DNA from: a virus
Reading direction: 5' to 3' (one strand)
Length of the DNA stretch: 22,251 bases
IMG/VR virus record: IMGVR_UViG_3300034072_002240
Coordinates: 1 to 22,251 of that record
In this document: positions 6,174-13,210 of the stretch, in pieces
How the letters are laid out: each line of letters begins with the position of its first letter
Position numbering within the stretch: the stretch's first letter is position 1
The notes under the pieces: generated by a model
Seen by the model: only the letters and a program-made list of their open reading frames with translations
Database searches by the model: none
What the model was told of the DNA's origin: nothing
Program-made: the position numbers and the translations under genes

Positions 6174-6433
6174 TGCTTCGTCTCCCCATCGCTTTCGAAG
6201 CTCTCCATAATCCCGGCCGCTGTCTTGAAGGCATTCGGCAGGGACTTCTTGATGATAGTGATCGCCTCTTTGTCGGAAAGGTTCGTCATCGCCTTCATAG
6301 AAGCGGCAAGGCATACCGTGAGCGCCACGCAAATTGACTGGAACTTGCCCTCGTCATTCAAAAGCTGGGCGGCAGGTGTCTCCGTCCAGTGATTGGAAAC
6401 AGCGGTAGCTATCTCTCGTCGCAGGATGTACAT
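6170..6433 (-). pseudogene. 5'-truncated early phage gene at a deletion junction
   Basis: The frame encodes a credible C-terminal part of about 74 residues (TETPAAQLLNDEGKFQ..., then LSDKEAITIIKKSLPNAFKT). Upstream it continues only as the antisense of the portal gene. No ATG in the believable part has a ribosome site. The given start is merely the first ATG beyond the junction. The original N-terminus and promoter seem to have been removed together with the portal N-terminus. As the first gene of the int operon, its loss probably left the whole operon without its native promoter. Confidence 0.5.
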
Positions 6434-7487
6434 CGGGACCGGTGACAACGATCTGGCAACGCCCTTCAACCGGGCGCTGATCCTCGACGCGGACGAGAAA
6501 TACGAGCGCAAGACCATATCCTTCGCCACGCTGCCAGATGTCATGCAGCAGTTCATCCAGCAGTTCTGCGGCGCTGCTGACATCCCGATGACGCGGTTCC
6601 TCGGCACGGCACCCTCGGGCCTTGGTTCGAATGGCGATCACAGCATGGCCAACTACCATGACCGGATCGCCTCAACACAGTCTCTGGAGATCACGCCAGC
6701 GCTTTACCGGCTGGATGAATGCCTGATCCGCTCGGCTCTTGGCTCTCGCCCGCCGGAAATCTTCTATACCTGGGCGCCGCTGGAGCAGATGAGCGAGAAG
6801 GAACAGGCAGAGATCGGCAAGATGAACGCCGAGACGGCCGAAATCCTCGATCGAACGGGCCTGTTCACAAAGCCGGAACTGCGGACCGTCGTCGGTAATC
6901 AGTTCATCGAGAATGGGTTCTATCCCGGCCTTGATCAGGCGATGGCTGAAACCGGCGATAACTTCGACCTTGGCGAAGACGACGACAACCAGGACGACCA
7001 GCAGCGGCCACCACGGCAGGCAGCAAACGATGCCGCGCCGCGCACGCTGTATGTGTCCCGCAAAGTCGTAAACGCCGCTGACATCATCGCATGGGCGAAA
7101 GAGCAGGGGTTCAAGACCACGCTGCCTGCCGATGATCTGCATGTCACCATCGCCTACAGCCGTGATCCGGTTGATTGGATGAACGTGGGCGAAAGCTGGG
7201 CCGGAGAATTGAAGGTCGCAGCTGGCGGTCCGCGTCTCGTGGAACGGTTCGGTGACGCTCGCGTGCTGCTGTTCAAGGCTGCTGAACTCGACTGGCGGCA
7301 CGAGAACATCAAGGCGGCCGGTGCGTCATGGGATCATCCCGAGTACCAGAGCCACATCACCATCAGCTACGACCCGGGTTCGCCTGATCTCCAGAACGTC
7401 GACCCCTATCAGGGTGAGATCATTCTGGGGCCGGAGTTGTTCGCAGAGGTCAAGGAAGACTGGTCTGACAACCTGAAAGAGGAATGA
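6393..7487 (+). CDS. Portal protein (DUF1073), N-terminally truncated, with C-terminal Acb1-like domain
   Basis: This frame encodes the C-terminal part of a DUF1073 phage portal (ISFATLPDVM, then IPMTRFLG, then ITPAL...LI, and FTWAPLEQMSEKE-like text), about residues 13-190. An acidic linker (GEDDDNQDDQQ) leads to an Acb1-like 2H phosphoesterase domain at about residues 217-358. That domain has both H-x-T motifs, H250-V-T and H321-I-T. Acb1 proteins hydrolyse cyclic nucleotide signals of CBASS immunity. DUF1073-Acb1 fusions are known. The usual portal N-terminus of roughly 250 residues is missing. A TGA at 6390-6392 immediately precedes the frame, and neither TTG 6393 nor ATG 6426 has a ribosome site. 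No terminase lies upstream. The portal function is almost certainly lost. Confidence 0.8.
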   Translation: METAVAISRRRMYIGTGDNDLATPFNRALILDADEKYERKTISFATLPDVMQQFIQQFCGAADIPMTRFLGTAPSGLGSNGDHSMANYHDRIASTQSLEITPALYRLDECLIRSALGSRPPEIFYTWAPLEQMSEKEQAEIGKMNAETAEILDRTGLFTKPELRTVVGNQFIENGFYPGLDQAMAETGDNFDLGEDDDNQDDQQRPPRQAANDAAPRTLYVSRKVVNAADIIAWAKEQGFKTTLPADDLHVTIAYSRDPVDWMNVGESWAGELKVAAGGPRLVERFGDARVLLFKAAELDWRHENIKAAGASWDHPEYQSHITISYDPGSPDLQNVDPYQGEIILGPELFAEVKEDWSDNLKEE

Positions 7488-8308
7488 TGCTCCGCTACTC
7501 CATGTCGAAGCTCGGCAGGCGGGCGGGGCGTCAGGCCGGAACATCAGTGGCGCTGCCAATGATTGAGCCCAGGCTGTCGACCGAGAAGGAATACTACTCG
7601 GCGCTTCGGTCGATGCTGGCCCAGATAGCCACGGAGACGCGCGAGAGCATCATCCCGCTGTATCAGGCGGAGCGGCAGCAGAAACGCGCACAGGGAGCCT
7701 TACTGGCCGATGCTGACCAGTCATGGTTCAGTCGAGTGCAAATGCTCGCCGTGGCGCTTGCCCGGAACGCTTCAAACACCGTGAACCGCATCCTCGATCT
7801 TGAGGCGCAGCGGCACACATCGACCTTCATTGAAACAGCCCGCCGCGCTCTGGGTGTGAACCTAGCCGCGGTGGTGCAGCAAGAAGACCTTGCCGACTAT
7901 CTGACCACGGCTGCCGCTCGTAACGCATCGCTGATCTCTGGATTGGCAGACGATACGATCAAGCGCATCCAGCAGACGGTCTACCAGAACAGCATCGCCG
8001 GTAACTCGGTAACGACGCTGCGCAAGGCTCTGCAAAACGACTTCGGGATATCTGACCGGCGGGCAAAGCTGATCGCCAGAGACCAGACGGCGAAGCTGAA
8101 CAGCGACCTCAACCGCATCAGGCAGGAGCAGGCGGGGGTGACGTCTTATACCTGGACCACAAGCCACGACGAACGCGTGAGAGAGCGGCACAGGCAGCTT
8201 GACGGCAAAGTCTACAAGTGGGGACAGACGACGGGTGCCGAGGGTGGATTGCCACCGGGGCAGCCAATCAACTGCCGGTGCATCGCGCGCGGTGTGGTCG
8301 AGTTTTAA
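7484..8308 (+). CDS. Mu gpF / SPP1 gp7-like minor head protein
   Basis: This 274-residue protein carries the C-terminal signature of the SPP1 gp7 / Mu gpF head morphogenesis family: TSHDERVRERHRQLDGK, then a GG-x-PPGQP segment and INCRCIARGVVEF at the very end. The N-terminal 140 residues are helical. Members attach to the portal inside the capsid and are needed for correct head assembly or DNA delivery. The start overlaps the portal stop as ATGATG, with AAAGAGGA upstream; ATG 7484 or 7487 would both serve. The position directly after the portal gene is the usual one. Confidence 0.9.
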   Translation: MMLRYSMSKLGRRAGRQAGTSVALPMIEPRLSTEKEYYSALRSMLAQIATETRESIIPLYQAERQQKRAQGALLADADQSWFSRVQMLAVALARNASNTVNRILDLEAQRHTSTFIETARRALGVNLAAVVQQEDLADYLTTAAARNASLISGLADDTIKRIQQTVYQNSIAGNSVTTLRKALQNDFGISDRRAKLIARDQTAKLNSDLNRIRQEQAGVTSYTWTTSHDERVRERHRQLDGKVYKWGQTTGAEGGLPPGQPINCRCIARGVVEF

Positions 8309-8490
8309 TCTGGCAGGAACTTGTTGGAGTCAGATATCGTATTAATATCTGTGAAAGCAGCGACATAGTCCCTAGCGGACGGCCCGAGTTGACGAAGAAG
8401 GATCGCAGCACGCGAGTATTCCTCTGATGAAGGACCTGCTGTACGGAGTTTATCAAGCGCTTGCTTCATGGATTTGAGCGTGTTGGTCAT
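8305..8490 (-). CDS. Small minus-strand protein within the head module
   Basis: This 61-residue protein is helical, with a Lys-rich start (LKSMKQALDKLRTAG) and an Arg/Leu segment (SRAAILLRQLGPSARDYVAAF). No family is recognised. It runs against the surrounding late genes and overlaps the end of the head morphogenesis gene by four bases. The start is uncertain: ATG 8490, ATG 8502 and TTG 8526 are all possible and none has a good ribosome site. With the next gene it may form a separately expressed pair. Confidence 0.45.
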   Translation of the reverse strand: MTNTLKSMKQALDKLRTAGPSSEEYSRAAILLRQLGPSARDYVAAFTDINTISDSNKFLPD

Positions 8491-8529
8491 TGTATGATTG
8501 TCCATGGTTGAAGTCAGCGATTTCAATTT

Positions 8530-8724
8530 TCAGCCCGGTAGAAAGTTCTTGACGTCCTCGGGGATATCGATGGGCATGGCGTCCATGTCATCAGGCCCGA
8601 GATAGACGATTTCAGTTGTTTCAACAGCCTTGCGCAGCGCTCTGACCTCAATCGTCAGCGCTTCGATCTTGACGTTCTGATCGTGGATCAGCGTTCGCAG
8701 CTCTCGGAAATGCTTGTCGTCCAT
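8530..8724 (-). CDS. Small coiled-coil protein within the head module
   Basis: This 64-residue protein begins MDDKHFRELRTLIHDQNVK and continues as a probable coiled coil of about 25 residues (IEALTIEVRALRKAVE), then an acidic, Pro-rich tail (DDMDAMPIDIPEDVKNF). No family is recognised. ATG 8724 is preferred over TTG 8760, but no strong ribosome site is visible. It is divergent from the DUF2213 gene, whose start lies only 35 bases away. It is followed in the same direction by the other small gene, so the two may be a moron-like insertion into the late operon. Confidence 0.5.
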   Translation of the reverse strand: MDDKHFRELRTLIHDQNVKIEALTIEVRALRKAVETTEIVYLGPDDMDAMPIDIPEDVKNFLPG

Positions 8725-8759
8725 GCCGCGATCTAACCCGATACAGGGGAACAAGTCCA

Positions 8760-9908
8760 ATGCAATTCACTGACGCTGTAACGGTGTCCGGCACTCGTCG
8801 GACGGCCGACGGATATCTCATTGCCGAAGCCAAGTCGGTACGAACCGGCATCCAGCTTTATTCTGGCGATGAGGTGGGCAAGCCGGAGATGCCGATCGTG
8901 CGGGTCTATCGCCCAGCCGAACAGGTCTTCGCCGACGCCAGCCTGCAGAGCTTCATCCACGCTCCGGTGACAATGAACCACCCCGACGAGGCGGTGACAG
9001 CGGCAAACTGGAAAGACCTCGCCATTGGTGAAGTCAGTACGGCCGCCAAGAAGGATGGTGAGTGGGTTCACCTGCCGCTGATCCTGAAGGACGCCAAGGC
9101 CATTGCAGAGGTTGAGGAGGGCAAGCGAGAGCTTTCCGCCGGGTACACCTGCGAACTGGTCTGGGGCGACGGCGTAACGCCTGACGGGCAGCAGTTCGAT
9201 GCCACCCAGACAAACATCAAGATCAACCATCTCGCCGTGGTGACACGCGCTCGAGCTGGTTCTCAAGCTCGCATCGGTGACGGTGCGTCATGGGGCGCAA
9301 GCCCTTTCACCCAAACAGCAGACGAAAGGAAAGGCCCCATGGCTGACACTCTGCGTAAAATGCTGGTCGATGGTTTGCAGGTCGAAACGACCGACGCAGG
9401 CGCAGCGGCCATCGAGAAGTTGCTTGGCGACAAGAAGGCGCTTGAAAACCGCCTCGATGACGCCGAGAAGGCGCACCAGGCCGCACTTGCGGCAAAGGAC
9501 GCCGAACTGGCTAAGAAAGACGCTGCGATCGATGCTGAAAAGGCAAAGGTCCTGTCTGACGCCGATATCGACAAGCGGGTTCAGGCTCGCGCCGATCTCA
9601 TCACCGTGGCCAAGTCCATCGCCAAGGACGTGAAGACGGAAGGCCTCTCTGACGCTGCTATCCGTAAGGCCGTTGTCGTTGCCAAGTTTGGCGATGCCGC
9701 GATTGCGGGCAAGCCTGACGCCTATGTCGACGCTCGCTTCGACCTTCTGGTCGAAGACGCTGCGAAGGGCGCCGCCGATCCGTTCGCCGCTGTCGTCAAG
9801 GATGGCTTCAAGCAGATCGACGCCAATTCCACCAGCACGGCCCACAAGGCCATGACCGATCATCTCACGTCGGCGTGGATGGGCTCTAACCAGAAGGGGG
9901 CCGCATAA
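8760..9908 (+). CDS. DUF2213 capsid protease with C-terminal scaffold region
   Basis: This 382-residue protein belongs by pattern to DUF2213, phage head maturation proteins related to the S78-type proteases. The N-terminal 190 residues include APVTMNHPDEA (candidate catalytic His), KRELSAGYTCEL (candidate catalytic Ser) and INHLAVVTRARAG. The C-terminal half has a long charged coiled coil (about residues 210-270, rich in AEKAKDAELAKKD), typical of scaffolds. It probably cleaves and guides the major capsid protein encoded 450 bases downstream. GGGGA lies ahead of the ATG at 8760. Residue 194 is a Met with its own ribosome site, so a separate scaffold product is likely. The stop overlaps the cement gene start (TAATG). 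Confidence 0.88.
   Translation: MQFTDAVTVSGTRRTADGYLIAEAKSVRTGIQLYSGDEVGKPEMPIVRVYRPAEQVFADASLQSFIHAPVTMNHPDEAVTAANWKDLAIGEVSTAAKKDGEWVHLPLILKDAKAIAEVEEGKRELSAGYTCELVWGDGVTPDGQQFDATQTNIKINHLAVVTRARAGSQARIGDGASWGASPFTQTADERKGPMADTLRKMLVDGLQVETTDAGAAAIEKLLGDKKALENRLDDAEKAHQAALAAKDAELAKKDAAIDAEKAKVLSDADIDKRVQARADLITVAKSIAKDVKTEGLSDAAIRKAVVVAKFGDAAIAGKPDAYVDARFDLLVEDAAKGAADPFAAVVKDGFKQIDANSTSTAHKAMTDHLTSAWMGSNQKGAA
9339..9908 (+). CDS. Nested in-frame scaffold protein (probable internal start)
   Basis: The ATG at 9339, in frame inside the DUF2213 gene, follows GAAAGGA with eight bases between, a better ribosome site than that of the full gene. The product would be 189 residues, beginning MADTLRKMLVDGLQ and covering just the coiled-coil scaffold half. 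Protease genes with a nested scaffold start are known, for example lambda C and Nu3. The existence of the product here is inferred. Confidence 0.5.
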   Translation: MADTLRKMLVDGLQVETTDAGAAAIEKLLGDKKALENRLDDAEKAHQAALAAKDAELAKKDAAIDAEKAKVLSDADIDKRVQARADLITVAKSIAKDVKTEGLSDAAIRKAVVVAKFGDAAIAGKPDAYVDARFDLLVEDAAKGAADPFAAVVKDGFKQIDANSTSTAHKAMTDHLTSAWMGSNQKGAA

Positions 9909-10345
9909 TGCCTGCGATCCAGACCACCTACGCAGCCACTCACGCCCGCTGGGTTGAGGGCATGATCCCCAACATGGAGCCGAACGACATCGTCACCCGC
10001 ATCGCGGAAGACGTTGAAGGCATCGGCTTCGGCAAGGTCTGCGTGCAGGGCACGCTGGACAACCAGGTTGTGGACTCCGAAGCGACCGTCAAGTTCGCCG
10101 GCATCGCTGTTCTCGACACCACTCGCCCGACCGGCAAGTACGAGCAGTTTGACAACGTCGCCGTCATCAAGAAGGGCGTCATCGTCGTGCAGGCCTCCGA
10201 AGCCGTGGCCGTTGGCGATCCCGTCTACTACACCCCGGCGACCGGCGTCCTTTCCAAGACGGCGACCTCCAACACCCTCATCGCAGGCGCACAGTGGGAC
10301 ACCAGCACTTCTGGTGCCGGTCTCGCAGTGCTGCGTCTCGGCTAA
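9908..10345 (+). CDS. Capsid cement (structural stabilising) protein
   Basis: This 145-residue protein is beta-rich with repeated Gly/Val turns (GFGKVCVQGTLDNQV, then KKGVIVVQASEAVAVGDPV, and a C-terminal GAGLAVLRL strand). That is the look of small cement or decoration proteins encoded between the DUF2213 protease and the DUF2184 capsid gene. These proteins bind the outside of the expanded shell. AAGGGGG precedes the ATG, which overlaps the previous stop. The length is normal for the family. Confidence 0.8.
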   Translation: MPAIQTTYAATHARWVEGMIPNMEPNDIVTRIAEDVEGIGFGKVCVQGTLDNQVVDSEATVKFAGIAVLDTTRPTGKYEQFDNVAVIKKGVIVVQASEAVAVGDPVYYTPATGVLSKTATSNTLIAGAQWDTSTSGAGLAVLRLG

Positions 10346-10359
10346 CAGGAGCGATCTCA

Positions 10360-11310
10360 ATGAACATGCATATGAACGACGCTCAGCAGGTCGCGATGAG
10401 CTTTCTCATCCGGCAGGCTTCGCTCATCGAGCCCACCGTCTACGCGATGCGTTATCAGGAAATCCAGTACGCATCCCTGATCCCGGTCGACACTTCGGCG
10501 CCGGAGTGGATCCAGTCCGTCACCTACTTCTCCATGGATGGTGTCGGCAAGGCGGAATGGTTCAACGGCAACGCCCACGACGTGCCGAAGGTCGAGCTGA
10601 CCCGTGAAAAGTTCGAAACCAGCGTCAGCATGGCCGCAATCGGCTATGGCTACACCCTGGAAGAGCTCGGCACGGCCCAGCTGCTCGGCATGAACCTGTC
10701 GGCCGACAAGGCAACGCTTGCTCGCCGCATCGCGGAAGAGAAGATCGACGCCGTCGCATTTGTTGGTGACACAGCCAAGGGTCTCACCGGTCTTGTCAAC
10801 TCGTCCACCCCGACCGCCACCACGGCGCCGGCAGATGGCACGGGTTCTGCAACGACCTTCATCAGCAAGACGCCTGACCAGGTTCTTCGCGATATCAACG
10901 GCCAGCTCACCGGCATCTTCACCGGCACGCTCGGCGCGGAAATCGCGGATACCATCCTCCTGCCGTACTCCGTGCTGTTGGACCTCTCGACCCGGCGTAT
11001 CGACGCGGTGAATCAGACCACGATCCTGGAATGGGTCGAGCGCAACAACATCTACACCCGCACCACGGGGCAGGCGCTCACCATCCGCGGCGTCTTTGGC
11101 TACCTCGACACTGCTGGCGCAGGCGGCACTAAGCGCATGGTTGCCTACCGTCGCTCGCCAGAAGTTCTGAAGATGCATCTGCCGATGCCCTTCCGCTTCA
11201 TGCAGCCCTGGCAGACCGGCCCGATCAAGTTCGACGTTCCCGGCATCTTCCGTGTCGGCGGCGTGGACATCCGCCGGCCGAAGGCAGTCCGCTACCTCGA
11301 CGGCATCTAA
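10360..11310 (+). CDS. Major capsid protein (DUF2184)
   Basis: This 316-residue protein matches DUF2184 major capsid proteins: an N-terminal SFLIRQASLIEPTVY segment, a central KFETSVSMAAIGYGYTLEEL region, and a C-terminal MPFRFMQPWQTGPIKFDVPG stretch followed by GGVDIRRPKAV. It forms the head shell. ACAGGAG nine bases before the ATG at 10360 fixes the start; an open extension to 10294 overlaps the cement gene and is not used. The gene appears full length and free of frameshifts. It is preceded by its cement and protease genes as expected. Confidence 0.92.
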   Translation: MNMHMNDAQQVAMSFLIRQASLIEPTVYAMRYQEIQYASLIPVDTSAPEWIQSVTYFSMDGVGKAEWFNGNAHDVPKVELTREKFETSVSMAAIGYGYTLEELGTAQLLGMNLSADKATLARRIAEEKIDAVAFVGDTAKGLTGLVNSSTPTATTAPADGTGSATTFISKTPDQVLRDINGQLTGIFTGTLGAEIADTILLPYSVLLDLSTRRIDAVNQTTILEWVERNNIYTRTTGQALTIRGVFGYLDTAGAGGTKRMVAYRRSPEVLKMHLPMPFRFMQPWQTGPIKFDVPGIFRVGGVDIRRPKAVRYLDGI

Positions 11311-11322
11311 GGAGAGACGACC

Positions 11323-11499
11323 ATGAAAGTGAAGAACGTTTCCAAGGGTTCTCGCGGCATCAACACCAAGGACGGCCCCGTCCTGCTGGAGCCTGGCGAA
11401 GAAGTCGACGTCGAGATCAGCGAAGAAGAGCTGAAGGTGTCCAAATCGACCGAGTGGTTCGAATTTGGCGCCAAGGCTTCGACCAAGGACGAGAAATGA
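11323..11499 (+). CDS. Small charged protein after the capsid gene
   Basis: This 58-residue protein starts 12 bases after the capsid stop, with GGAGAG ahead of the ATG. It has a beta-like core (GINTKDGPVLLEPGEEVDV) and an acidic segment (EISEEELKVSK) before WFEFG. Small proteins of this form commonly follow DUF2184 capsid genes; their role is unknown, perhaps in head assembly. I am confident that it is a gene and unsure of its job. Confidence 0.7.
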   Translation: MKVKNVSKGSRGINTKDGPVLLEPGEEVDVEISEEELKVSKSTEWFEFGAKASTKDEK

Positions 11500-11505
11500 T
11501 CAATG

Positions 11506-11532
11506 GCCTCGGCTGGAAACGGCCGGGGCTTT
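11506..11532 (+). terminator. Hairpin with short T run after the capsid genes
   Basis: GCCTCGGCT (11506-11514) can pair with GGCCGGGGC (11521-11529), including two G-T pairs, with a 6-base loop. Only TTT follows. At most it would be a weak terminator or attenuator reducing transcription beyond the abundant capsid genes. Confidence 0.3.
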
Positions 11533-11555
11533 CCCTTCACGGTGAGGTAAATCCC

Positions 11556-11747
11556 ATGACCCTGATTAAGTCGAACCACGATGCACCCTTGCCGGTCCCC
11601 GGTGGCCCAACCATCAACCCGTTTTCGACGGTGTCTGTCGATAACTTCGACGTGCTCCAGCACAATGACGTCGTCAAGGCGTGGCTGGCTGCCGAAGTCA
11701 TCGAAGTGGTGAAGGAAAAGGCCGTCAAAACCGAAAAGGCTGAGTGA
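11556..11747 (+). CDS. Small phage protein of unknown function
   Basis: This 63-residue protein starts at the ATG at 11556, preceded by GTGAGG. A Pro-rich N-terminal part ([14 protein letters not shown]) is followed by a helix ([20 protein letters not shown]) and a Lys/Glu tail. A longer frame from 11496 would run through the hairpin and has no ribosome site. No family is recognised. It sits between capsid and connector genes and overlaps the next start as TGATG. Confidence 0.6.
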   Translation: MTLIKSNHDAPLPVPGGPTINPFSTVSVDNFDVLQHNDVVKAWLAAEVIEVVKEKAVKTEKAE

Positions 11748-12136
11748 TGGCCTACGTTCAGCCGACGCCTGCCACTTTCAAGCTACGATTTCCTGAATTC
11801 GCAGCAGTCAGTGACGCGCTGATCCAGCTTGTCTTGCAGGAAGCCTTCGATGAAGTGGGCGAGACGTGGCTTGAGCGGGATCGGGCTCGCGCCCAGATGC
11901 TGCTCACTGCCCACAAGCTCACCATGGAAGGGGAGCCAGGGCGCAGCGTATCAGGGCAGGGAAGCGCAGGGACAGGCGCCGTTCGCCGCCGCAAGGTTGG
12001 TGACGTCGAGGTCGAGTTTGCCACTCCTGGCTCAGGTGTGGGCGGATTTGCGGCCACTGGCTACACGGCGACAGTCTACGGACAGGAATATCTCGCTCTC
12101 CTCAAAAAGAATTTCCCGTCGCCCATGGTGGTCTGA
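11747..12136 (+). CDS. DUF4054 head-tail connector-like protein
   Basis: This 129-residue protein has the DUF4054 pattern: an N-terminal [21 protein letters not shown] helix, then [24 protein letters not shown], a Gly-rich loop with the V-x-FA-x-P segment, and a C-terminal [16 protein letters not shown]4054 proteins resemble head completion (neck) proteins that join the portal to the tail. The start at 11747 overlaps the previous stop. The normal length and position after the capsid genes support the call. Confidence 0.85.
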   Translation: MAYVQPTPATFKLRFPEFAAVSDALIQLVLQEAFDEVGETWLERDRARAQMLLTAHKLTMEGEPGRSVSGQGSAGTGAVRRRKVGDVEVEFATPGSGVGGFAATGYTATVYGQEYLALLKKNFPSPMVV

Positions 12137-12549
12137 TGCTTACCTCTCGTGTTGTCCGCAAGGTCTTTGTCAATGTGCCTAGCGTGATAACTGGCCCCAA
12201 GCGGGTCAAGGTGGGGTTCCCTGCCGGCGAGGCTGATGCAGATAACATCCAGAAAGCCATCTGGAACGAGTTTGGCACTCGTGGTGGGGCGTCTGGCGGC
12301 GGCTGGGGCGGTCCGGTTCCGGAACGGCCCTTCATGAGAAACGCGATGCGGGCCACCTACATCAACATCGGCGGCCGCAACTTCGTCGTAGAAGGCTCGA
12401 CCCTTACGCCTAACGTCTTCCTTGATGAAATCCATGCGACGGACTGGATCATCGCGCGCACCGAGGAGGAGACACTCGGCATCCTGCTCAACAACTCCCG
12501 TATCAAGTTCGATGACAGCGGCATGCAGCAGATCGCCTCCACGCATTGA
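12136..12549 (+). CDS. Chimeric gene: HK97 gp10-like connector fused to tail-sheath (DUF3383) fragment
   Basis: This frame encodes 137 residues of two unlike parts. Residues 1-72 look like a gp10-like connector: IWNEFGT, a Gly-rich loop and the typical PERPFMRNAM motif. From about residue 74 (TYINIGGRNF, then FLDEIHATDWIIART, then LLNNSRIKFDDSGMQQI) the text follows the pattern I associate with the C-terminal region of DUF3383 tail-sheath proteins. The join is in frame. The protein then ends abruptly at IASTH beside the truncated nuclease gene. Both parents are incomplete, so neither function should survive. The first start overlaps the DUF4054 stop as TGATG. The sheath assignment is from memory of the family pattern. 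Confidence 0.6.
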   Translation: MLTSRVVRKVFVNVPSVITGPKRVKVGFPAGEADADNIQKAIWNEFGTRGGASGGGWGGPVPERPFMRNAMRATYINIGGRNFVVEGSTLTPNVFLDEIHATDWIIARTEEETLGILLNNSRIKFDDSGMQQIASTH

Positions 12550-12868
12550 CGTCAGCGCCATCTGCGCGGCGGCAGACGGCAACTACCCTGTCATAGCTCT
12601 TCCCCTTGGGGATGCAGAAGGTGGGGCGGGATTGCGCAAGGAACTTGTCGAGAGCATCGGCGCTTGCCTTGCCGCAACGGTAGGCTTCACCAGACGCGGT
12701 GCGGCAGACCTGCCGGGACTCGGGTGCGTCAATGCCATCGAACCGGATACGCTGTCCTGCTATCTCAATCGTATCGCCGTCGACAACTGACGCGCGACCA
12801 GCGATTTCAGCGGCAGATGCCGGGGCAGCGACAGCGACGATGCTGGCAAACAGAATGGCAGCCTTCAT
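12503..12868 (-). CDS. Secreted thermonuclease (SNase-like), C-terminally truncated
   Basis: This 121-residue protein has a clear signal peptide (MKAAILFASIVAVAAPASA) followed by an SNase domain: VVDGDTIEI, then IRFDGIDAPESRQ (Arg and Glu equivalent to R35 and E43 of staphylococcal nuclease) and SYDRVVAVC (Arg equivalent to R87). After DVNAW the expected C-terminal region of about 30-40 residues is replaced by RRSAACRCHRT, which is the antisense of the sheath-fragment gene. The catalytic residues survive but folding is doubtful. ATG 12868 overlaps the upstream stop as ATGA. It was presumably a periplasmic or secreted nuclease carried as an accessory gene. Confidence 0.8.
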   Translation of the reverse strand: MKAAILFASIVAVAAPASAAEIAGRASVVDGDTIEIAGQRIRFDGIDAPESRQVCRTASGEAYRCGKASADALDKFLAQSRPTFCIPKGKSYDRVVAVCRRADGADVNAWRRSAACRCHRT

Positions 12869-13188
12869 CTGCGGACGTCTTCCGCCACGATGACGCCACG
12901 GCAGCCGGAGTGTTCCCCGCTGGTGACAAGTATGGTGTGAGACGCAAAACCCATGTCCGTGATGACGGCTTTCGTTCCTACAGGGACCATGCATGACAAG
13001 AGCCGGAATACCAGTGTCGGATTTGATTTGTGGACACCAGCCTGGATGAGCTTGAACGCCTCGCTCTGGGCGTCCGAGTCCTTCCAGACGAATACGTTTT
13101 CAGAGCCCGATCTGCCCAAGGTCACCTCCTGAGCAGCGGCAGGGCTGGCAACCAACATTGCAATTGAAGCGACTAGAGCAGCGCGCAA
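12865..13188 (-). CDS. Small secreted protein with TTG start
   Basis: This 107-residue protein has a signal peptide ending in ASPAAAQ and a mature domain of about 85 residues. Two Cys residues (LLSCMV and HSGCRG) could form a disulfide. The middle is beta-rich (TKAVITDMGFASHTILV). The family is not recognised. The TTG at 13188 has a perfect GGAGGA site six bases ahead, whereas no ATG is available at the N-terminus. It forms a two-gene minus-strand unit with the nuclease, divergent from the tail assembly chaperone gene 22 bases away. Both products appear exported, suggesting an accessory cassette in the tail module. Confidence 0.65.
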   Translation of the reverse strand: MRAALVASIAMLVASPAAAQEVTLGRSGSENVFVWKDSDAQSEAFKLIQAGVHKSNPTLVFRLLSCMVPVGTKAVITDMGFASHTILVTSGEHSGCRGVIVAEDVRR

Positions 13189-13210
13189 ATAAATTCCTCC
13201 GGAGATTCGA

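Noticed and set aside
6434-6607. N-terminal extension of the first early gene to 6607
   Set aside because: The extra residues are antisense of the portal gene, and the frame only happens to be open there.
6672-7301. 209-codon minus-strand frame
   Set aside because: Antisense of the portal/Acb1 gene; no ribosome site or recognisable motif.
10357-11178. 273-codon minus-strand frame
   Set aside because: Antisense shadow of the major capsid gene in high-GC sequence.
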